64,000 bases of DNA, taken from positions 75,641,253 through 75,705,252 of the forward strand of contig NC_044302.2 in the NCBI RefSeq assembly GCF_004027225.2. Reading direction: 5' to 3'. The notes below the pieces were generated by a model that had not been told where the DNA came from, searched no databases, and was given only the letters and a program-made list of their open reading frames with translations. Both the position numbers and the translations under genes were made by a program. The DNA comes from Strigops habroptila (lineage: Eukaryota; Chordata; Aves; Psittaciformes; Psittacidae). Below are positions 26,695 through 56,100 of this stretch, piece by piece; within the stretch, counting starts at the first letter, position 1, and each line of letters begins with the position of its first letter.

Positions 26695-26721
26695 AGTGCA
26701 GCCTGGCCCCTGGCTGCACTG
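26694..26721. repeat. Perfect 10-bp hairpin at the end of the partial LTR
   Basis: CAGTGCAGCC (26694-26703) and GGCTGCACTG (26712-26721) are exact reverse complements around an 8-base loop. It starts exactly where similarity between the two inverted LTR arms stops, so it may mark a rearrangement point. Confidence 0.8.
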
Positions 26722-26911
26722 CCATTTCCACATATCTCATAGCATGCTGGTGGGCAGGAGTGCATATGTGCAGGTATTATGTGTGGTGTGCCTGCTTGAT
26801 ACCACATAATACAGAATTGCTTTTTACTTACAGCATGACAAGATGAACTAACATTCTGCTGTGTATAGCCTGCATCAAACAGCTTGATGGATGGGCACAT
26901 CCAGCTGTTAC

Positions 26912-27622
26912 TGTAAAGATGGTCAAAGAAACTCTCTAAGACTCAATTTGGAGTTTTAGAAAGCAGGCATTCCTTATTGCAGCACTGGGCGCACATGCAA
27001 ATCATTTTGCAAAAGTGAGCGTGCCTGGAGTCTACAAGCAGCATCCATATATCCAACGAACTTATGCATATTTACAACCTTTCTGAGAAATGCTTTACAT
27101 ATTCACTAGATTTCCTGGAACTAATTGTAACGTTTACATTTTAATTACACATGCGCTTTCTTGCTGAGTGGTGGTCTCGAGGGGTCTCTGCTGGTCGCCA
27201 AGAGTCTTCCTCACTGTGTCCGCTGATTGACCTCTGTGCTTGCACATGTGCAAAAGATTCTTGTGAATTACTTAACAACTGTGTCTGTGTTTTAGGTCAG
27301 TTTGTTCTGATTTGTTCCTTATCTTGAAGAACCGGCCCCATCTGTCTTGGTCACTCCTTTCTTATCTTCACACCCGGTTGACTACGGAGGGGTGAACTGG
27401 CCCATCTGTCTTGGTTACTCCTTCCTTATCTTCAAAGGCTACCCTTGTTTTATACATATCCAAGGCTGCACCTGCACATCTTGCTCTCACCAGAGCAGTC
27501 CCAATTTATAACCTAACATCTTAGCTTACAATTAACAGAGAGGTTTTAATTTACAACTTAGCATTTTAGCTTACACAGCGACTAAAATACCAGGGTGTTT
27601 TGATTCATTCCCTTCAGGTGCA
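26912..27622 (-). mobile_element. Solo-LTR-like element, minus orientation
   Basis: Read on the minus strand this ~710-bp segment has the order of an LTR: a TG start (27622), a U3 part containing TATAAA (27449-27454 on the plus strand), an AATAAG/AATAAA-like poly(A) signal (around 26974-26979), a T-rich U5-like end (TTAGAGAGTTTCTTTGACC) and a CA end (26912). The flanking 5-mers are similar but not identical (GTTAC and GTTCA), so a target-site duplication is unproven. No gag, pol or env sequence is attached, consistent with a solo LTR. Family name unknown to me. Confidence 0.65.
27333..27436. repeat. 64-bp tandem duplication inside the LTR
   Basis: The block CCCATCTGTCTTGG, then ACTCCTTYCTTATCTTCA, occurs twice with an offset of 64 bases (first from 27337, second from 27401). 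Such U3 duplications are common in LTR enhancers. The facing partial copy has only one unit before its homology ends. Confidence 0.8.
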
Positions 27623-27716
27623 GTTCATGGGCTAAACAGGCCTGGCATAGACCCAACCATCCTCTCATCCTGCAGTTTATTCCCCCTGTTCCCAGTGTGC
27701 CATCACTTTTTTTGCC

Positions 27717-27735
27717 GGGGGGGGGGGGGGGGGGG
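27717..27735 (+). repeat. Poly(G) run of 19
   Basis: Nineteen consecutive G on the plus strand, 95 bp beyond the LTR. Runs of this kind can form G-quadruplexes and are prone to length errors in sequencing. Confidence 0.95.
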
Positions 27736-28569
27736 TGAGATTAGATCAGCTTCCTGGACCTGCTGAGTCCAGGATCTGGATCCCATAAATCTGACTGTGT
27801 GACCAAGAGCAGTGCTGGGGACAGCTGGGACTCGCCTCTTAAACTGCTGTGCAGCCCAGCCCTGCAGTGATTCACTAGGTGGGCAAACCGCCAGCGTCTC
27901 TCAGGGAGCCTTCCTGGAGGAAATAAGAGCTGCTTCTACAAACTCTCAAAGGGACATGGGCTGAAAGAGGACAAACCCTACCAAAGAAGAGGGGTTCTGC
28001 TTCTTGGTGATTCTGTAGCAAGACATGCGTTCTTTACAAACAGGTGGAACCTTCGTTATGGAGACGCTATATTTATTTAAATTTTTTTTAAGAGGCAATT
28101 TTGTAACCCAGACGATGTGACTATAGAGTTAACCTTCCACATTGCCCACGGAACAATGGCTGACCAGCTCCTCAGTCACACTGCAATAGCCACATGCAGG
28201 TGTCAGCTCCCCTATCTCTAGGGGTTGAACTGGTATGTCAGCCAAAGCCACAGCCATGACACTTCAGAGTTTGCATTAACCATTCAATCAGAGCTGGCCT
28301 AAAGCCTGAATTCCCCCCCACTGTGCCTTCTAGCTTTCAAAAGCTTGATTTGCCTTCGGAACACTTCACAAAATTTGTATTGGGATGTCAAAACATCTAG
28401 TTTGTTTACTTAAAGCTTGAAATACTTGACTGCAACTCAGACTTCTGTTTATTAACGCTATAGTTTATAACACAGTCTGCAGAGTGTGTTAAAAAGTAAT
28501 TTCTCCCGAGACTGAAACTGCATCAGTACAGGAGATGTGTTAATTTCCCCTTTATAAGAATGCAAGAAC
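27736..28569. other. Upstream flank of HEXB, nothing recognised
   Basis: No gene or repeat recognised. Composition is mixed to AT-rich until the CpG island begins near 28570. Confidence 0.5.
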
Positions 28570-28879
28570 CTTTCCGTACAGCAACTAAACCGCTCAGGAT
28601 TTCCGGCCCAGCGGCGCTCCCTCCGGGCGGTTTCACACGAGGACCGCACGATGCCACTGAGAGAGGACACGCCCCCCGAAGGGCGAGAGGCGGCCGCGCT
28701 GCGGCGGCAGATCCCTCCCCGGGAGCCACAGCGGGCCCGGGACGGCGCTGAGGATGAGGCGGGCGCTGCGGCGCGCTCCCGAGGCCCGCCCCTTTCGGCC
28801 CCGTGATGGCGGAGGCGGGGCCGGGCCGCCTTTCGAGCTGGTGGGCGCGGGCTGGCGGAGTCGCTGCGGCTGTCGTGGC

Positions 28880-45945
<17,066 letters not shown>

Positions 45946-46056
45946 TAACTGCTGCAAAGATTTCTAGTCAACAGCCTGAAGTGCCTCTGGGGTATGAATA
46001 TATATATGTACATGCAGTGTGGTATTTGAACCAAGACTTAAGATTTTCACTTCTAG

Positions 46057-46062
46057 AATAAA
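46057..46062 (+). terminator. HEXB: HEXB polyadenylation signal (proximal)
   Basis: AATAAA 112 bases after the stop codon. Further AATAAA hexamers follow at 46187-46192 and 46217-46222, so alternative 3' ends are likely. Confidence 0.75.
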
Positions 46063-46236
46063 GTTACTTGACATTCTTGTCGGAGTTAAAATTATGGTTT
46101 TTAGCTTTCATTAGAAATGGGGATTCTTCACTGTGAAATCCTGAAACCATAGTTACCAGTTTCTTTACATTCTAAACTTGAAGTAAAATAAAGCTATGAC
46201 ACTATTTCACTATTTAAATAAAAAGCAAACCGTCTT

Positions 46237-46242
46237 TTTATT
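46237..46242 (-). terminator. GFM2: Candidate GFM2 polyadenylation signal
   Basis: TTTATT on the plus strand, AATAAA on the minus strand, ~830 bases downstream of the GFM2 stop. A weaker ATTAAA lies much closer, at 47019-47024. The distal site sits only 15 bases from the last HEXB signal. Confidence 0.5.
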
Positions 46243-47067
46243 TCAAAGTATCTCATCATTTGCCACTTTTTTCTATGTAACCAGATAATTGTAAATCAGA
46301 ACTCGTTACACATAGCAACTCAGAGCCATTAGAGCTTAAATCACTCATTCCTAAAAGTCAACAAAAAAATCGAAGGCAGAAGGTGTAGGGATCACTGTCC
46401 TAGGAGAATTCTGCCGTTCTTGTATTTTTTTACATAGATGTCACTGAATTTGCAGAAACATCCTTTCCAGTTATTTGCTAAAGCAAACTTGGGTAGAAGT
46501 TACACCCAGTTCTGTACTCTGGTTCAAATTTGTTTCTAACAATACAGAAAGTAACTTATAGTTGTACATTTTAAAATGCTTATTAATGATTTTTTTTTCA
46601 ACTGAAGACAAGTCAAGATACAGACTGCCAAAACTCTAAAGTTATTTCACTTACAGACGTATGACTTCAGACTTACACTGAAGCAAGTAAACTTCATGAA
46701 CTTTAGTTACTTCCATAAGTAAACAGTCCTAATGGCACATTAAGGTGCACTTAGCGCTCATTTCTGTGAAGAGGATTTGCATCATGTCTCATTGCAGATA
46801 TCTGCAAGATGAGAATTTGTAAAGTAGCAAATTGTGGTTGCATATCTGGTTCAGCTGCTTTGCAATTACAAGGCTCTATTAGAAGAACACAATCTCTTGA
46901 ACCCTTCCTTGGACACTTAAAAGCACAGTCTGTTCACACAGCTGCTAATTCATCATTCACAACAACCAGCTGGTCCCAGAAGAACATACTGGTGTACATA
47001 AATACACTTCTGAGAATATTTAATGGAGAGGACAGAAAATACATTTTTGTTCTACAGAGTAAAGCAA
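46243..47067 (-). other. GFM2: Putative GFM2 3' UTR
   Basis: Non-coding stretch between the GFM2 stop codon and the distal AATAAA. The small plus-strand open frame 46809-47150 overlaps it and looks like chance. Its extent depends on which poly(A) signal is used. Confidence 0.45.
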
Positions 47068-47196
47068 TCACACTAATCCCGTCCTCCTCTGAAGCAGCGC
47101 ACTTTGTTCTTGACTGCTCAGGGCTTGATAACTGGCAAGCTCCAAAGTGAAGGTTGCTGAGCCTGATGTTAGAGAACGCAAAACTGTTGAGTAGCC
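47068..47196 (-). CDS. GFM2: GFM2 last coding exon
   Basis: Encodes [20 protein letters not shown] and [20 protein letters not shown], then LV and TGA (47068-47070). It aligns directly with the human end [16 protein letters not shown]...RRSGLT. Acceptor TCCAG. Confidence 0.96.
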   Translation of the reverse strand, partial: GYSTVLRSLTSGSATFTLELASYQALSSQEQSALLQRRTGLV

Positions 47197-50100
47197 CTGG
47201 ACAAAATGGAGAATACACATCACTCAGTTTAGGATAATGGGAAGGTAAGTTAGCACAAAAGATGCTTAGGTGAGAGAAAGTCAGAAGTATACTGCAACAT
47301 ATAAGTAAGTTATTTTTTTAATATTAGTGTATTAAAAGTGCAATATATTCATGAGTCAATCTAACACACTTTTAAAAAAATCTATTCTCCATAAAACCTT
47401 TTTCAGTAGTATTTACTAATTCTCTGACTTACAGTTGAAAACATGCTAGTTTAACAATCTGAATCAGGCACAAAAACACTACTAGATTTGTGGGCGCTTG
47501 CTTCAGACCTTCAGCAACTAAAATACTTTAAACAACATTCCAAACTTCTTCACCCATAACAGGAAAAGTGAACTGAAGCCTAATTATTTTTAATAATATA
47601 AAAAAATATGAGATTGGTGTTTTACCATCAATAAGAAAATCACATACCATCATTTCTGCTAGTGGAACGGTAGCAACCACAACTCTATTATCCTGACGAC
47701 TCTGGATTTCCTGAACACTACCTCTCCGCTGTGCAAGGTCAGCAAGTGCTGCACTGAGGTGATCTTCACTTACTGTGATTTCTAGGTTCATTAAGGGCTC
47801 CAGTATTTGTATACCAGCTTTTTTCAAAGCCTGCATGGGAAAGAAGGAGAGTTATGTTGACTCCTTTTGTGGTGGTTTGATTTTTTTTTTTTTTTTTAAA
47901 CAAGTACTTGCATAACTAGAGCCAACACTGCCTCTCAAATTCTCTACTTCCAAAAGCTGTGAAGCCCTCAGTGACGGCATTACGCTGTCAGAGAACAACA
48001 ATTACCAGTTATTTATATTAATGTATTTTCCAAATAGTATATCATGCTGTAGCATCTTTCTTACAGATGGCATCTGCCATCTTCTATGGCAGCTTACAGT
48101 TTCACTGTACCTTTTGCATGCAACGGGAGACACAGGCTGATAGCATTGTATGGGAGGTGTCAGGATGCAGCGTCAGTGATTGCACTGTCACATCTATATC
48201 CTGAACCGGGAACCCAAGCAAAGGTCCTGGGGAAAAAAAAGGGGTGAAAAAAAGAAAATAAAATCACAATCTTTTTTTTTTCCCCCCTCTGTCTGGAATA
48301 TCAAGACATATGCAAAAAAGTTTCTGATTAATTTGGAGCTTTTCACGTTCCTCTTTCCCCTCTCCTCCTCCTTCTTCCCCTCAAGGGCATGACTACTGGT
48401 CTTGTTCCTTATTCTGTGATTTGGTCACTACCTGGCTTTGCCAAAAGACAAAGGAAGGCAGGCTACAACTTTCTTACTCTCTTTACCAAAAGCACACATA
48501 ATTTTCAGAACCAGAAGTTCCCAAGTGTGCTCATCCATACAACCATTCCCACAGATGAAATTATTTTTTACACATTATAGCATCTAAAACTTGTCTGAAA
48601 CAAGACCTTACTTGAGAAAGTAGCAAAACCTTTTGTTTAATCAGAAGCCAGAATACCTTCTGTATTTTCCTTTTCAACACCATGTAAGCATAGCAACGAC
48701 TGATACTAACCCACTACCAGAACTGCAGGGTTAACTCGATTGCACGAAGGATGAATCACAGAGCACGTTATCTCCCTCCAGCCGAGGACTCTCAACCTGT
48801 ATTAGACTGGATGGGAGGCCTGAACCACATCTGACAAAAAACACACAGCTTTTTTCCTACAGAGGACATGACTGGATCTATTTTATTTAGTTATGGGGTT
48901 TTTTAAGTACTTAATAGCATGAATTTTAGGCTGGAGATGGCACCATTCTGACGTGTCTTCAGGGGGCATGAAGAAAGCGGAGAGTCAAGAATCGTTCCAC
49001 AACCAGAGATGAGACATGCTTTCCAACCCAACAAAGCAATATTGAAAAAAAACACCTCATGCTGCTGCTTCTAGAGTCATTCTTGTTTATCAATCCACTG
49101 CATGTTAATTTTACTGTAAGGGAAAGTTCTTTGGCCACAATTTATTAAATACCTCCTATTTTTAATCAAACATAAAGGATGCTTTTAGTCCTCTAGAAAA
49201 CCTGTACTTTGCAATTAGGTAAGGCGTAAGGCTTTTTCTTGTACCGGATTTAACATATTTGAAAATAAATAAAAAAAATAAATAAAATCAGCAACTCTAT
49301 TAAAAGTGTGGTATGTACATGTTGGCCTCAAACCATTTCTGTTACATCACTGTTGTTTACATGACATCATAAAGTAAACACCTTATCTGTTACACCAAAT
49401 TAAAAAGCAAACCAAAAGAACCCCAAACTTGGTGTTGAGTGACTTGAGAAGAAATCAACCATAAAACCAAAGGCATGTTGTCTTCCATTCCTGGCACAGC
49501 AAAAAAAGTGTTTGGCAATTTTTGTAGTAAAGGAAATACCAGAGTCTTCCCTTGCATTTAGTGCTATTTATGTACTTACTGTTACTTTTCAAGCTACCAG
49601 GGAGTTTTTCCTCCTCGAAACATAATAAATTGCTTCTTACAGAAACGTTAGACCAGTATAGCTGTCATAGAACTTTCCTTACCTTGAATGCATGAATTTG
49701 TGATTCCGTTTTCTACAGCTCCCTTGACTTCTTTGGGTAATTCTTCAATACCCACAGCATACTCGATGGCAGGTTTTGTGGTTGCTCTCTCCCCTAATCC
49801 AGGCCTCACCTCTAACTCTGCAGTTACAAAGTGTCGCTTATCTCCTACTGCCTTGTCCAATACATCTGGGAGGGGTGAGGGGAGAAGAAAGAAAAAAAAG
49901 GTGAAACAACCATTTGGAAAAAACACTAATACATAAAATTCAAAGTTACTCATAAGAGCATGTAAAGTAAACCAAGTGCCAGAACCAAAAACAAGATGTT
50001 CCTTCCATTCACTTGTTTTACCTGTAGCTTGGGCAGCATTTAGGATGGTTTCTCTGTATGCTATTTGAAGAGGTCCCAAATAAGTCTCAATTCCATATTC

Positions 50101-53100
50101 ACGTTTGATTCGGTCATGAATGATCTCTATGTGTAGTTCTCCCATGCCACAAAGAACAGTCTAGTAAGAAGAGAGTTAAGAGAGAAGAGGAAAACCATGC
50201 AAAACTCAGGTTTTAATATAAACTCTTTACGCAAGGACTTGCATGCTCTTAAGAGTCTCTTAGAAATATTTCAAATGCTAAGGTGCCTAACAAACAGGAC
50301 TGCTTTAGGTCATCTGACATAAACACCACATAAGTGACAGGGTAATTACCACTACTGTGACACTATAAAAAAGGTCATTCAATAGTAATTCAAACTTTTT
50401 AAAATACAGAGCTGTCAAAAACACGCAGAGCACAGGATGACTTTCTCTGCTCTGTAAAGCACAAGTGCACAAGGCTCCATTTTAGTTTCCTGCACAGAAC
50501 TCTGTAAATACATGTCAGGAACAGGAAGTCCTTTCTATTCAAGAAAACCTCAATATGTAAATGAACTAACTGAAGAGTGGTCTCGACAGTTCCAAAATAA
50601 AGCTTGGTTACAAGGTAAGCAATAGAAGATTCATCTTACTTGTCCTGTGTCAGGATCTAGCTTCACTTTTAAGCTTGGATCTTCACGCTGAAGGCAGCTC
50701 AATGCATTATCCAAGTCTGTACATAAATATCAAACATTATAGAGACTTCAGTAATTTGAGAATCAGAATGAATGTCTAAACATCACTTTTTCATAAGGTC
50801 AAATCTTATTCTCAGAAGGAATCAAAAGGACACTAGAGAAGCATAGATTTTGACGAAGTCAAAGTCAGCTCAAATTACAACCAACTTGCAACTTCTGATT
50901 CTCTCCAACAAATTAACTGAGTGCTACAGAGTACTTTAATTTGACCATTAAAAACGCTATTTTCAGAGCAGTATTTTGTCCTTGTATGCAGAAAGAACGG
51001 AGCCTGTGCTTCATCAAGTTAGTAAAAAGTACTGCTCCCTTCTTACATGTAAGAAAAATTGTCAACTAACTAACTAAGCATGACAGTAAGAAATGAAAGT
51101 GCCTCAATCTCTTCTTTCAGAATGAAGAACTACTATTTTTCTAGACACAAAATCTAGAAAAGTAATAGTACTGCTTGACATGGCAACAGCAAAGGATATG
51201 GACAACTATGATCTAAAATACATCATCTGTGCAAAACACCAAAAATGGACTTACTGGATCACAGACTGATAAATTTGTGCAACTCATTCATGTCAACCAG
51301 GTGCACATCAATGCAAGCACCGTTCCTTAATATGAGAATATGGTTATGCTCGAGTACCTTGTTTGTAGAATATCTTATCACATTCTCAGGTAGCTACGTT
51401 GTACCTTGTTGTTTGGCCGTTGAAGGAGGTTCAATTGTACAGAAGAAGACAGGGTCAGGGATCTCCACGCCTGCCAGCAGAAGGCTCTCTGTGTTACTGC
51501 TAGATCTTTTCTCCCCTCGAGTACCCATTCCAGCTCGGCGTGCTGCAGCTACTGCTGAAGCCTTTGATGACACTATGGTATCTCCAGTGGCACTCTACAG
51601 ATCAACACTCAGTCACCCGAAAGACAGAGGACAGGGAGAGGAGGAAATATGGAAAAACAAAACAAAAAAACCCCAAACAACACCCCTGCCTCCCCAAACT
51701 AAAACCACAAACCCTGACCATTTCTCTTCCTCAAAACCACTTGTGCTAAACTCCACTTATTTACTTATTTATAAACAATTACTGTAAACAATTACTCTTC
51801 AAATAACTAAAATAATATGAGAGAGGAAAATCTGTGATCAAATTTTAGACGAACATTTCTTTGTTCAGTTCATTGCACTTTAAGTCTAACTTACCAGTCA
51901 AGATATAAAGCCATGAAGAACAGTACTGGTAAATTAAAATCTGCTTATGCACGCCAAAGCTGATTACATTTAAAAAAAACTGTGCAAATGAAATCTATGC
52001 AGCCTGTTCAGACAATAAAACACTGAATTACTAAACTAAGAGAAGCAAGCTTGAAACAAACTTACTTGAACTTAACTTAAACTGTTGCTTTTGGGTAACT
52101 TACTTGAACATCACCCTCCTTCCCCACAAGAGGTCTCTCCAAGGCATTACATTGCATTTGAAGAGCTACAATATACATGGAAGTTCAGAACCCTAACAAA
52201 ACATACCTTCAGTTTTCAGTCCTTTCCACATAATCAGCACTGCACCTCCCAGGTCAATTACTGACATTTGCACATTGTAATATTTCATTTTAGGAGGAAG
52301 TACATGTACAAGTACTTTACATAAAGCAAGTTTACACAAGTCACAGTAATCAAGAACACCTCTGAGATAAACCACCACAGAAGTAGAAAGGACACTAGTG
52401 AAACAAGGTCCCTTACAGAACCAGTATTTTCCATTACCTGTTTTAAGCCAACGGTAAGGGCAATGTTGCCAGGCATTAGTGATGGTATTTCAATTTGCTG
52501 ATCAGCAAAAGGCAGGAGCAGCCGGCTCATTCTCTCCCTGAAAATGAAATTCTTGTATTACCCAGGACTTCTAACAGATGTTTCAATGTTACACTAAATC
52601 ACACCTCTATCTTACTCACGTGCAACTCTTGTTAATATTATATACAGCTGACTGCGGTTTCAGTGAACCTGAGTAAACACGAATGAAAACTAGTGGTCCA
52701 CGACATTTATCATGGAGAACTTTAAATGCTAGGGCACACAAGTCATCCTTGTACCATTGTCTGCAACATAAAAAGCAACAACAAAAACCATACTTGTAGG
52801 ATTAATCCACTCAAACTCACATTTACCTAAATTTCCACTCATTTAAGAAGCGATAGGTTTCTTACTGTAATATTAATAGAGGCAGAATTTAAAAAAAACA
52901 TAATTTATACAAAAAAATACTAACCTATGCAATTTCAGCTCCAGTAGGATACACAAAGTATCATGCAGCTCAACCAAAATTACAGAGGATTCCTAGACCC
53001 CAGTTTTGTAAAACAGCAGTATCCTCAGATTAAAAACAGACTTTAGAACTCCAAAGCGCAAGTTTGACAAGTGAAGATAAATGCACACAATTCCAGTAGC

Positions 53101-56100
53101 ACTGACCAAAGCAGGGTCAGTACTCAGGTGTATTTTTATGTCTGCACATCTCTACTGTTATTTAATACCTAGAACCAGTAAACATTTTTAAAGATATGGA
53201 CGCTTTGTTAATATTTTTAATTTTCTCCTACTGTGCTTTTTATGCTTTTTCCTGACCCTCCTTTTCCCCCTCTACTTACAGAAACTCGTATGAACGCTCA
53301 TTAGGTGCAGGCAGGTACATAGTAACAGCATCCAGTAACGGCTGCACTCCTTTGTTCTTCAGTGCACTGCCACAGAGTACAGGTACCGCTTTCTGAGCTA
53401 GCGTGACTCTGCGGATAGCAGACTGTAACTGCAAAAAAGAATTATTTTCTGTTAACATGTGAACTACAGTTTAGCCTTAAACTACATTCCAGCTATCAGA
53501 TACTGCTAACAAGACCCCAAAAGTTAAAAAGTGTGTCTGCAAATACAACAGCACTCATCCAAACTCCTGTTGCCACTTTTAATGAGATCCAAACCATAAA
53601 CCAAAATGTTTAGATGCTAAAACAGAAGACACTGCTTTTAAGATTTCTAAACATTTCACGCAGACCTGCAGCTGTTCTTGTTCTAATGGTCCTTTTAATT
53701 CAGGATGTTGTACCTCACTGCTTTCAACATGCAGCGTCTGAAGATCTAACTATTCATAGCAGTTAAGACGCTACTTTTGTTAGTAACAGTCAGCAGCTCA
53801 GACACGTACTGCACTGAGTCTACCTGGAAATTCCATTCACCCTCCCTAAACTCTTTCACAGCACCCTAACTTTAAAAAAACCCAAACAAAACAACCACAT
53901 AACCAAGCAGCCACTGTTCCAAAGCAAAGGTACCCTACTTTTAAAATTGTGCCTAGCATGTCTAAGAATCACAGTTATTGCATTACTGTAAAAAATTCAA
54001 GTACTAAGCTTGGCTCTATTTTCCTAAATTCAGTGCTATAAATTCACTACAAAAGCTGGTGTTCTTTTTTTTTGTTGATAAAAATGCACATCTGCAAAAT
54101 CATCAGCTGCCTGTGCCAAAGGAATAAAACCCCAGCCCTTTAGGGTAACAGCTAGCAAAAACTTGTTTATAAGTAATGTAAATAATGTAAAAATTACCTT
54201 GTCAGCTGGTATTAAGTCCAAATTTTCACTATATTCTCCTAGAACCAGTTCAGCAAATTCATCATCAAGATCTGCAACCTTCAACAGAATAGTTCTTTAT
54301 TTGGCATACAGCAATCTCACAGACAAGTTACAAACTGTAGTTGTTCAGTATATATAGCTAACCAGAGCAGGAACAAATAAAGACATCAGAGATCATAAAC
54401 TCAAACCATAGAAAAATATGGGAAAGAAGGTTCCAAGAAAGTATGGGGACGGGGGGGATAAACTTATAAAGCTGCTGTCAGGCAAAACGTCAGCAGGAGA
54501 GAGAATGTTTGTTCATTTCCCTGAAACTGAAAAAGACCTGCAGCCATACAGTGACAGCCATGCAGGGTATAACTGAATGTATTTCACATCTGCAAAAGTT
54601 TGAAGTAAGCCGCAAGTAACCTTTGTGAGCCAACAGATATACAGCTGGACAAAAACAGACAAGCCTTCAGGGCATTTTGAGCCCCGTCATGTCAAAAGCT
54701 TGTAGGTCCAAGAGCTCATGGTGTTTTCAAGCTGTACCGTCAAGGCTGACAAATACATCAACTACTCTTTAAACCTCGCCTCATATAGACCTTGCACAGC
54801 CACAGACCGAGGACAAGCTACGTGCAGGAAGGCACTTTGCCCCCTCTAGTGGCTAAAACAGCCATTGACCAAATACTGAAATGAACCATTGATAAGCAAT
54901 TAGAAATCTAATCAAGATAACGGTTAAACGTGAGAGATAAAGGAAAGCATATAAAAAAAATATTTTTTGTTATCTCAATTATCACACTACCGGTGCACCC
55001 CTTCCTGCTTCAGGAAGAGCCCAGAAACCAATAGAAAAAACCCCAACACTGTTCTCACAAAGTTTTGTATCTGACAGTACCTTCCTTAAGACAAGAGGCT
55101 GAGTAATAACACCTCAACTTAAAACCTGGAAATTTTTAGAACCAGATTATGTATGTGTTTTGGTGAACTCAGAGCAATATAAAATGGATCTCTCCAATTT
55201 TGATGCATCAAATGAAACTGAAAGCCTCGTACCACCTGTTTATGCACTTTCATACCATTATTCAAAGTCGTATGGAGGGCAGCCCTTCCAGCAAAATGGA
55301 TTGATATCCAAGATAAATATAGCTGTTTACCTCCAATACTTTTCCTTATAAAAGTATGCACTCAAATGTAATAATACCACACTTTTGCACAGTATATAAG
55401 CAAACTGAATGTAATAAAAAATACCTTTTTACTTTGAGAGATTTGCTTAGAGTCTCTCAAGTACAATCAAATTTTCCAGTATCATTATATAAATAACACA
55501 AAATAATGTGCGACCTTAAAATTCCCCCTTAGGGGAGAATAAGAACATTCTGGACAAACTATTTCAAATGTCCTGCACTGCTCAACAGGCAAGTTACTCT
55601 TCTACTTTCATTAATTCTTCCATTCTTCACTCTTTCTAAATTGTCAACTGTGCAAAATGTGGTTACCAAGTAGATAAAGTTTCTATTATCTCAGCTTCAC
55701 AGTATGACAATCTATGTTAAAGAAATATTTATACTGTCTTTTCTCATCTCTCCCATCGGCTTTTTTGGATGGATCTAAAACTAGGTTTTTATTGTGAGAT
55801 TCAACTGTGTCTAACACAGTATTTAGCATCATTTCAACCAGCCTCTAACATTCCATCCAGCTTCTAACTACACTCCAGAAAAGTACAGATATGCTGCAGG
55901 TTCTGGATCACATCTGTCAGGCCTCACGTGAATGTCCTAGGTTATCTTCTGGCATCTGAGACAGTGCAAGATGCCATGTTAGCCAATTGAATGCTAAATT
56001 TAGCGTCTGCTTTCTTCCGTTCCCTACTTATTAAGCAGGGATCATTTTCCATTTTGCGCACATATCGGAGAGCCAGGGAGTTCAGGTCTCTATATTCAGC

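Noticed and set aside
28754-28879. In-frame upstream extension of HEXB from ATG 28754
   Set aside because: It adds 42 Arg/Pro/Gly-rich residues ahead of the signal peptide. The ATG at 28880 gives the family length and a proper signal sequence.
46809-47150. 113-codon plus-strand open frame
   Set aside because: It overlaps the GFM2 stop exon and 3' UTR in antisense, with no homology.
51245-51787. 180-codon plus-strand open frame
   Set aside because: It is antisense to the GFM2 exon at 51405-51594, whose minus-strand translation is clearly the conserved product.
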